Below, piece after piece: positions 56,576-64,000 of a stretch of DNA of 64,000 nt (positions within the stretch are counted from its first letter, which is position 1; each line of letters starts with the position of its first letter). Made by a program: the position numbers and the translations under genes. Below the pieces are notes generated by a model, which worked only from the letters and a program-made list of their open reading frames with translations, was not told where the DNA came from and made no database searches. Origin of the DNA: Plasmopara viticola (lineage: Eukaryota; Oomycota; Peronosporomycetes; Peronosporales; Peronosporaceae); NCBI GenBank assembly GCA_001695595.3, contig MBPM02000005.1, positions 682,001 to 746,000 on the forward strand, read 5' to 3'.

Positions 56576-59500
56576 TTAACAATCGCTGTCGAAGAGATCC
56601 GACTCGTATGCGTCATCTGAGGCTTTCTCAAGTCTCTGCTTGCCCGCTTCTGACTTTTGAAGAGGTCGAATCATGTCTGGGGTAACGCGCTGTTCTTCAT
56701 CTCCGTCATCATAAGAGATATCATACAATCCGTTCGGGTGCACGCACTCAATAGTGCCACGAAAGTACGTTGCGTGACCTTGGAAACGACCTTCAATGCG
56801 ATCTCCTTTTGAGAATTCGGACTCAAATTCTTTTTTCGAGTCTTGCGTATGATCTGTAACCCCCTCGTCGTCGCTGTAACCATCTTCATCAATATCTAAA
56901 GCAAGAAGTTCCGATGCTAAAACCTTAAGTACCCGGTGAGGAGACCTTAAAAGGTTGACGTCATACGTGCCATCCGTTCGACAACAACGGACAGTTCCTC
57001 GTAGATACTCTGAGCGCTGTCGCACTAGAACTCGAGCTCCTAATTGATAAACAATGGGCTTTTTATCAGCAAGGGTCAACGCGTTGCGCGCTATTCGTTT
57101 TAATGTTTTCGGGTATCGAAACTCGTTCACCAAGATGTCAAACGTGCCGTCCGTACGACACAGAACGATTTTACCCTCACGCGGAGTTTTCGTGTTTTCA
57201 CGTGCAAGACGAACACGCGTACCCACGCTCCATTCCGACCCACTTTGAACCTCGTCTTCAAGATCCAGGACGCGTAAGCCACTGAGTTCAACGTTGCGCA
57301 CGTGACGTCCCGAATCGAAGTGGACGTCAGCTATAAAATAGTCACGGTAGAGCCGTTTAATCGTTCCTCGACCATGTACCGTACTCGCAACACGTCGTCC
57401 TCGTTTAAAGCGACCATACGGAGAAGCCAAAGAACGTAATTTTTTTTTACTAAATGACGTTTCTGTCTCTGAAAAAGTATCTGATGAACCTGAAGAGTGC
57501 CTTCGATGTGGATACCTTTGTTGATTTTGCTTTCGTCGTGAATGTCTCGATTGGTGTGAAGGGCTGTGGTGGTAACGGTGATGCGATCTCCTCGCAGGAT
57601 TTTTACCTTCCGAGTCAGAAGTGTCAGTAAGTTTCCGAACGCTCTTCTTCTTCTCACCGTCCTCACTGTCACGTGTGTGACAAAATTTATGGTACTTTTT
57701 TGATTTCTTAACCGCCAATCGCTCTTGTTGGTTCCGTTGCTTCTGTCGTAGTGCATTTACCTGCTTTTTCCATTCAAAGCCGGTGCATCGAGCCCGTTTC
57801 TGCCTTAGAAACTCGTCGTAATCCGTTTTGCATTTAAACGTTTGAGTTCGAGGACTCTTGTCGATCGTTTTCGCTTGGCAAGCCCACGTCTTGCGTTGTT
57901 GTCGAGGTGCAGTATCGATATCAAGTAAGAGATCTCGAGGACAGTTCTGATTGGCGTCAAGGCGCTTCATAAGTCGATGAAAAGCAGCACGACATACATC
58001 TCGATGACGAAGTTGTCCAAGACCTTCACGCTCGAGGTATCGCAGCACTTGCTCACGGGACAAGGCTGCTCCAAGCTCTAATGCTGCTTGTGCTGCTTCG
58101 ACTGTATTGAGCATCTCGCGTGCGTCTTCTTCCTCACTATTTGCTTTGCTGTCCTCTTTCATTGGAGTTTTACTCCCATGCCGCCTTGTAAATCGATCAA
58201 AAGCTTCATCGACTTGCTGTTCGCGGCTTGTTCGCGTATCCTCGTCATTCTCGCTGTCTTGAGCTTTGCCTTCTCGCTCAGCACGTTTGCCGCCGTCTTC
58301 ATCGTCCAAATAGCTTTGTCGCTGAGAAGCTTTGTCTTTTGCCACCTCATGATTTATTGTTAAATCTCGCTTGTCTTTCTTTTGCTCTTCAGAGTGAGGA
58401 CACATTCGGACGTGACCAGAACTGTGCAAGTGGACCACTCGACTTCGATGCACCAGTGCATCGTTTCGCATCGATCGTTTAATCGACGCAACTTCCTGGT
58501 CCCAAGCGTCAACGTCTGCTGCAAATTCCAAGCACGCTAATGTAAATTCGGGAAAGGTTAGCGTTGTATTTGACCGACTCGGATTTGTACCGTCCTTGTT
58601 GCTCTTTTTTGAAGGCCAATGAGCTGCACACCAAACCTTTACTTCATCACTTGGTACAGCTGGAAACAATGTTGTAAGTGCACGATACACAACACTTCGA
58701 GGCTTTAAAAGCGTGGATTGGACAGGTGCATACGATCGAAAGATTTCTTGGAGTCTTGTAACACTAGTAGCTTCGACACCTGCAGTCCCTTCAATAAATT
58801 GCGCATACCGAGTGATAAAGTGGGCAAACTCCATCCGATCACTGAATTCCTCATTGGTTTCCTGAGCATCCAGCCACCGACATGCCAACTCTGTGCTCTG
58901 CGCCTCACTTTGTCCAAGTTCTTGAAGCAATCGCACTAACCCTGCTTCATCCAAACTTTTATTTTGAGATTGTTCATCAAAAGATTGACGCAGCTTCTTT
59001 AAATCCAAGACCACAAGTCGTGGACCAAATGCATGGACTGCAAATGCTCCTTGAGTAATAGTGGATGTATCAGCTCCTTGCATTGCGAGTTTGGCAAACG
59101 CTCGAGCAAAAGCTGGGAACGAAACGTTGCCAGTATTTGCAGCTTCGAGTCCAAACAACTCTTTACTATGTAACAATCGCTCGACTGCTTGAGGAGAAGC
59201 TTCCACCGAATCATTTTTGCTACAAAGTGCAGGAGTGGTACATCGGAGACGCGTGAGCGCTTGCTTGACTTGGGTAAAGTCAAGAAAACCGTCGTGATTT
59301 GCATCAAGACGATCAAACGTACTTTTGAGATGCGCAACGGCACTCACGCGATCACTATCGAGCACCGCCAAGTAATCTTCTAATTGCGTGTAGTCGAGAC
59401 CACGAGCGAGGAGCTCTCGATCACGTAATCGATCAATGTAAGTGAGTAGCTTTGCACGATGGACGGGGTGGGTGATACCTAAAAGGAGCTGTAAGTCACT

Positions 59501-60472
59501 TCCTTCGAGTAACACTAACGTACATCCATCAATCTGATTGCGTTCAAATACGTGCCGATATTGAGACAGATCGACGTCTGACTCGAGCCACTCTAAAACA
59601 TCTTGGGTTGTCCAATCTTTTACTTCTAGTGGTGGTTGATCTGTCAATGTGGATGCAGATGGAGGTGTTTGCGCTTTTTTAGGGTGAGGTTGCACACGCA
59701 TTTGAGTCATTTCAGAGTGTCGCGCACGTGGAAATAAGGCAGAGCTCGTCGTCTCTTCGATCTCGCCAATTGCATTGACAAGGTACAAAGGAAAGTCTCC
59801 GCAGTCGGCGAGAAGCTCACGACAGCCACCACAAGGAAAGGGCAAGAAAGCACGTTGTTCACTGCAGATTGCCATGGCAAGAATGATGGAGCTTGCATGG
59901 GACGTGACCATTTTCATGATCACTGCTCGTTCAGCACAAAGCATGAGCGCGCCCTTTTCGATAGCACTAGCCGAATAAAGCGTTTGAGAGTCGGTTAGCA
60001 CAGCAGCACCGATACCGATACCGACACCCGTGGCACGACAAGATCGAGCTGCACGAGCTGCTGCTTCTAACACATGTTCCTTCTCGCGTTTCTGCCCACT
60101 CGCGTTGGCTAGAGTCCCTGCAAAGTGTCGTTTGTACAAGGATCGACGAGCATCTAGACGTTGCTGCAGCACTTCATCGTTTTCTTCAAGAAGCTCGTCA
60201 TTGCGATGATACAAGACAGATGTACGGCTACAATCTCCAGTGTGGCGTGTATTCGAGTCAAGTCTATCGATTGCAAAAAGGCCTTGCAGCTTAGCAGTAC
60301 ACAATGTGTGGCGACCTTCTTGAGATCGCTCATGTCGATGGCGTTGCAATTTATCAACGTTTAAGCGCTTTGCCTCTTTATTCTTGTTGGCGCGACCTTC
60401 TGCTCGCGCAAGTTGCAACACGCGACGAAAATCGTCTTCTAGTTGATTAACTATGGTCATGTAGGTGCTCAA
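56576..60472 (-). CDS. Cytidine deaminase / SAM / EF-hand / Tudor-like multidomain protein
   Basis: A 1298-residue intact gene, minus strand. Residues about 130-255 resemble cytidine deaminase, with zinc site C179-A-E181 and PC214-GG-C217, but the substrate-binding Pro-Tyr-Ser region is changed to TGVGIG, so the substrate is uncertain. A SAM domain follows at about 283-350 (W287, DGCTLVLLEG). One EF-hand loop lies at 390-401 (D390-x-N392-x-D394-G), where the last position is Gln, not Glu. Then comes a Lys/Glu-rich and an Arg/His/Ser-rich linker with many charged residues, and a C-terminal row of Tudor-like segments: GRRVASTVHGRGTI, GTRVRLARENTKT with DGTFDI, GARVLVRQRSEYLRG with DGTYDV, and GDRIEGRFQ with NGLYDISYDDGDEEQ (about 1222-1271). 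It ends DLFDSDC. The EF-hand/Tudor-like layout suggests a calcium- or chromatin-linked scaffold; the enzyme role is unproved. A partner copy stands inverted at 61.85 kb. Confidence 0.8.
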   Translation of the reverse strand: MSTYMTIVNQLEDDFRRVLQLARAEGRANKNKEAKRLNVDKLQRHRHERSQEGRHTLCTAKLQGLFAIDRLDSNTRHTGDCSRTSVLYHRNDELLEENDEVLQQRLDARRSLYKRHFAGTLANASGQKREKEHVLEAAARAARSCRATGVGIGIGAAVLTDSQTLYSASAIEKGALMLCAERAVIMKMVTSHASSIILAMAICSEQRAFLPFPCGGCRELLADCGDFPLYLVNAIGEIEETTSSALFPRARHSEMTQMRVQPHPKKAQTPPSASTLTDQPPLEVKDWTTQDVLEWLESDVDLSQYRHVFERNQIDGCTLVLLEGSDLQLLLGITHPVHRAKLLTYIDRLRDRELLARGLDYTQLEDYLAVLDSDRVSAVAHLKSTFDRLDANHDGFLDFTQVKQALTRLRCTTPALCSKNDSVEASPQAVERLLHSKELFGLEAANTGNVSFPAFARAFAKLAMQGADTSTITQGAFAVHAFGPRLVVLDLKKLRQSFDEQSQNKSLDEAGLVRLLQELGQSEAQSTELACRWLDAQETNEEFSDRMEFAHFITRYAQFIEGTAGVEATSVTRLQEIFRSYAPVQSTLLKPRSVVYRALTTLFPAVPSDEVKVWCAAHWPSKKSNKDGTNPSRSNTTLTFPEFTLACLEFAADVDAWDQEVASIKRSMRNDALVHRSRVVHLHSSGHVRMCPHSEEQKKDKRDLTINHEVAKDKASQRQSYLDDEDGGKRAEREGKAQDSENDEDTRTSREQQVDEAFDRFTRRHGSKTPMKEDSKANSEEEDAREMLNTVEAAQAALELGAALSREQVLRYLEREGLGQLRHRDVCRAAFHRLMKRLDANQNCPRDLLLDIDTAPRQQRKTWACQAKTIDKSPRTQTFKCKTDYDEFLRQKRARCTGFEWKKQVNALRQKQRNQQERLAVKKSKKYHKFCHTRDSEDGEKKKSVRKLTDTSDSEGKNPARRSHHRYHHSPSHQSRHSRRKQNQQRYPHRRHSSGSSDTFSETETSFSKKKLRSLASPYGRFKRGRRVASTVHGRGTIKRLYRDYFIADVHFDSGRHVRNVELSGLRVLDLEDEVQSGSEWSVGTRVRLARENTKTPREGKIVLCRTDGTFDILVNEFRYPKTLKRIARNALTLADKKPIVYQLGARVLVRQRSEYLRGTVRCCRTDGTYDVNLLRSPHRVLKVLASELLALDIDEDGYSDDEGVTDHTQDSKKEFESEFSKGDRIEGRFQGHATYFRGTIECVHPNGLYDISYDDGDEEQRVTPDMIRPLQKSEAGKQRLEKASDDAYESDLFDSDC

Positions 60473-61403
60473 ACAAGGCTGATAGCATGCGAATTCGTCT
60501 GGATTGTCATTATTATCTCATGTACACACGAATAACAGTCGCAAATTGCGACGATGCATGCGCTTATACGACAATAATAAAGAGGTATGGTGTTATCCTT
60601 TTGCGGTAGCATGAAACTGTCGGCAATTTGCCAAGTGCTGGAAGGGAATTCAGGCCGTGCGCTGATAGTCCGAAAAAAAGTAGTTGATGCTTGTAGGTAA
60701 TTAGGCCATTCCCATCACTTACGAGACAAATTGAATTGCTTTTGCGAAACTTGACGGCATTATATAGCTGTGAAAAATTCTGCTGGATCACCTCAAACCT
60801 TAGATGATACAGCCGTCAGCGTTGGTAAGACCAGGATGCCTTGCTAACTCACGGAGACCGCTAACAGCAATACGGCAAGAAAGGAAAGACCTTGTGTTCT
60901 GAATAAGGTAGACACGATAGTCGCCTTGAATGACAGAGAGACGTCTCGAAGCTTAGTGAGCGAGCACGTGAATGTGCATCTACTTGCAATACATCAGTAA
61001 AGGCAGTGCTCACCTTTGTTCAATGGGCAAGTATCACTTAATGTGAAGGAGTTCGCCCTTTGCTATACCTAACACGCTTTTAACGACATATTAAGGCAAA
61101 GAAATACTTTGTTTAGGAGTTAAGAACTCTTCTGGTTGAAACACTCAGACCCTGAAGCATTTGTCACTGTCTTTATGGAAGGCTTGCAAACGTGCGCGAA
61201 AGGAACATCGCGTGACTAGAGCAAAATGATTGGCAACACACCTTTGATGCCCCTTTTACTGCTACCGGGGCTTTAATGAGGTATAAAGTCACTAGCAGAA
61301 GCGCTGCTGATACGAAACCGGACCACGTCGATCGATGGGTTGGACAATTGTATGTCCAAGACGGATGCCAATTGCGTAGGTGAAAGAGTCAGAAGCTTGA
61401 CGA
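60473..61403. other. Spacer between the inverted gene copies
   Basis: Upstream region of the complete deaminase gene, presumably with its promoter. I see no gene. The tandem repeats begin at its right end. Confidence 0.35.
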
Positions 61404-61830
61404 GGGCTGAGTGGTGCTTGTCACACACAGCGCTTGCGGTATGTCATGGGTGACAGGATTGACTTGAGTCGAGGCATTTAAATTAAGGCCCTACCACTGC
61501 GAGTATAGTAGTGCGATAGCCATTGAGTGATGCTCGTAAGTAACAAACTTGCTGTATGTCATGAGTGATATGATTGCCAAGATATTGTTAGCAAATTTCT
61601 ACGACTAAACAAATGGCATTATCGGCCGCTGCGCGAGAGATAGCACGAGAGTCACTGAGCGATGCTCGTACGTCGTATCACTTGATGTACGTCGTGAGTG
61701 ACGAGGTTGGCTTTAAGCAAAGGCATCGTGAAAAAAGCCTTACACCTGCGCGTGGAGTAACTCTTTAATCTCTGAGCAGTGCTCGTAAGTCATATATAAC
61801 GCCTATCATTTCAGGTAGCATGGCTGACTC
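61404..61830 (+). repeat. Diverged tandem repeats, period about 116-132 bp
   Basis: Four units begin near 61,404, 61,521, 61,653 and 61,769. Each starts with a CTGAG-GATGCTCGTAAGT word, continues in the first three with GTATGTCATGAGTGA, and is then variable. Spacings are 116 or 132 bases. The array separates the two inverted copies of the deaminase gene. Confidence 0.75.
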
Positions 61831-61849
61831 AAAGTTGAGTCGTTATAGA

Positions 61850-64000
61850 CCACTGATTGTAGTGTAGTATGGAAGCAACTGAGCGGTTCACATAATCATG
61901 GCGTTTTGATAAAACAATGTCAAAATAATACGCTGAATGAATAAGGGCTTGTGCGATTGCTACAAGAATTTGGACAAAGTGAGGCACAGAGCACAGAGTT
62001 GGCTCGTCGGTGGCTTGATGCGCAAGCAACCAATGAGGAACCCAGTGATCGGATGGAGTTTGCCCACTTTATCACTCGCTCTGCGCAATTCATTGAAGGG
62101 ACTGCAGGTGTCGAAGCTACTAGTGTTTCAGGACTCCAAGAGCTCTTTCGATCGTATGCACCCGTCCATTCCACGCTTTTTAAGCCCCAAAGTGTCGTAT
62201 ATCGTGCACTAACAACATTGTTCCCAGCTGTATCAAGTGATGAAGTAAAGGTTTGGTGTGCAGCTCATTGGCCTTCAAAAAAGAGCAACAAGGACGGTAC
62301 AACTCCGAGTCGGTCAAGTACAACGCTAACCTTTTCCGAATTTACATTAGCGTGCTTGCAATTTGCAGCAGACGTTGACGCTTGGGACCAAGAAGTTGCG
62401 TTGATTAATCGATCGATGCGAAACGATGCATTGGTGCATCGAAGTCGAGTGGTCCACTTGCACAGTTCTGGTCACGTCCGAATGTGTCCCCACTCTAAAG
62501 AGCAAAAGAAAGACAAGCGAGACACAAGCATCAATCATGAGGTGCCGAAAGACAAAGCTTCTCAGCGACAAAGCTGTTTGGAGGACAAAGACGATGGCAA
62601 ATGTGCTGAACGAGAAGGCAAAGATCAAGACAGCGAGAATGACGAGGATACACGAACAAGGCGCGAACAACAAGTAGATGAATCTTTTGATCGATTTACA
62701 AGGCGACATGGGAGTAAAAGTCCAATGAAAGAGGACAGCAAAGCAAGTAGTGAGGACGGAGACGCACGCGAGATGCTCAATGCAGTCGAAGCAGCACAAG
62801 CAGCATTAGAGCTTGGAGCAGCCTTGTCCCGTGAGCAAGTGCTGCGGTACCTCGAGCGTGAAGGTCTTGGACAACTTCGTCATCGAGATATATCTCGTGC
62901 TGCTTTTCATCGACTTATGAAGCGCCTTGACGCCAATCAGAACCGTCCTCGAGATCTCTTACTTGATCTCGATTCTGCACCTCGACAGCAACGCAAGACT
63001 TTGGCTTCTCAAGCGAAAACTACGGGTAAGAGTCCTCAAAGTCAAACATACAAAAGCAAAACGGATTACAACGAGTTTCTAAGGCAGAAACGAGCTCGAT
63101 GCACCGGATTTGAATGGAAAGAGCAGGTAAATGCATTTCGACAGAAGCAACGAAATCAACAAGAGCGACAAGTTGTTAAGAAATCAGAAAAGTTTCATAA
63201 ACTTCGTCACACACGTGACAGTGAGGACGGTGAGAAGAAGAAGAGCGTTCGGAAACTCACTGACACTTCTGACTCGGAAGGTAACAATCCTGCGAGGAGA
63301 TTGCATCACCGTTACCACCACAGCCCTTCACACCAATCGAGACTTTCACGACAAAAGCAAAAGCTACAAAGGTGTACCCATCGAAAGCACTCTTCAGGAC
63401 CATCGGATACTTCTTCAGAGACAGAAACGTCATATAGTAAGAAAAAATCACGTTCTTTGGCTTCTCCGTATGGTCGCTTTAAACGAGGACGACGTGTTGC
63501 GAGTATGGTACATGGTCGAGGAACGATTGAACGGCTTTACCGTGACTATTTTATAGCTGACGTCCACTTCGATTCGACACGTCACGTGCGCAACGTTGAA
63601 CTCAGTGGCTTACGCGTCCTGGATCTTGAAGACAAAGTTCAAAGTGGGTCGGAATGGAGCGTGGGTTCGCGCGTTCGTCTTGCACGTGAAGGCACGAAAA
63701 CACCGCGAGAGGGTAAAATCGTCCTGTGTCGTACGGACGGCACGTTTGACATCTTGGTGAACGAGTTTCGATGCCCGAAAACATTAAAACGAATAGCACG
63801 CAACGCGTTGACCCTTGTTGATAAAAAGCCCATTGTTTATCAGTTAGGAGCTCGAGTCCTAGTGCGACAGCGCTCAGAGTATCTACGAGGAACTGTCGGT
63901 TGTTGTCGAACGGATGGCACGTATGACGTCAAGCTTTTAAAGTCTCCACACCGGGTACTTAGGGGTTTATCATCGGAACTTCTTGCTTTAGATATTGATG
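61850..64000 (+). pseudogene. Inverted, 5'-decayed copy of the multidomain deaminase gene
   Basis: Plus-strand copy of the gene at 56,576-60,472, starting at about its residue 485 and cut by the window end near residue 1214. Similarity begins weakly near 61,850 and is strong from about 61,945. A TAA at 61,942-61,944 closes the frame there, but from 61,945 to 64,000 I read it as one open frame with no stop, and the first in-frame ATG is at 62,053. It therefore lacks the deaminase, SAM and EF-hand domains but keeps the charged linker and most Tudor-like segments. Many amino-acid changes fall in the linker. It is either a pseudogene with a fortuitously open body or a truncated gene of its own. 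Confidence 0.75.

Noticed and set aside
57331..57756. A 141-residue frame inside the deaminase gene, also present in its inverted copy (63,131-63,556)
   Set aside because: It lies in another phase of the Arg/His/Ser-rich linker in both copies. Its conservation follows from the duplication, and the main frame is continuous.
1..64000. CRISPR arrays, phage or bacterial operon structure
   Set aside because: No regularly spaced identical short repeats with unique spacers; gene families and spacing are eukaryotic.

Overview
The window looks like a chromosome segment of a plant-pathogenic oomycete, most likely a downy mildew or a close Peronosporaceae relative. The evidence is a cluster of secreted WY-domain effector genes (signal peptide, EER-type motif, WY repeats, no introns), one RxLR-EER reading frame, and intact eukaryotic housekeeping genes (RPB5, a DUF924/tRNA-Ile-lysidine synthetase fusion). 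These sit among decayed non-LTR and Ty3-like retroelement remnants. Genus and species cannot be decided from the sequence alone.

Layout. 1-16.7 kb is gene-poor and decayed: I see only diverged repeats, a Ty3/gypsy integrase scrap near 10.5 kb and one short LINE-derived element (15,736-16,063). 16.8-23.6 kb holds a signal-peptide-less RxLR reading frame (-), effector 1 (+), the DUF924/TilS gene (+) and RPB5 (+). 23.7-28.3 kb holds effector 2 (-) and a broken effector 3 (-) in tandem. 28.4-35.3 kb is mostly decay, with a gene-X remnant, a LINE-derived element and old repeats. 35.3-38.5 kb is an inverted, decayed image of the 17.6-23.6 kb block: RPB5 remnant, TilS remnant, LINE-derived element, then intact effector 4 (-). 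38.9-40.6 kb has a gene-X remnant and an internally deleted LINE. 40.9-46.8 kb has effectors 5 and 6 (+), an RPB5 pseudogene and a scrap of the deaminase gene. 46.8-51.4 kb is decayed. 51.4-60.5 kb has a gene-X remnant, effector 7 (+), another RPB5 pseudogene and the intact 1298-residue deaminase/SAM/EF-hand/Tudor-like gene (-). 61.4-64.0 kb has a short tandem repeat array and an inverted, 5'-decayed second copy of that gene, which runs off the window end.

How it fits together. The same gene order (X - effector - [TilS] - RPB5 - deaminase gene) can be read several times in different states of decay. The effector family therefore seems to have grown by duplication of multi-gene blocks, not of single genes. 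Effectors remain open in six of seven copies. Hitch-hiking copies of the housekeeping genes rotted, leaving one intact RPB5, one intact TilS and one complete deaminase gene in the window. All effectors share a 5' leader and most share an upstream module and a 3' flank of several hundred bases, which marks the duplication unit. Rearrangement has also placed an RxLR-EER reading frame directly behind the promoter of effector 1 without a signal peptide. Short LINE-derived elements of about 328 bp, all with the same internal deletions, are scattered between the blocks.
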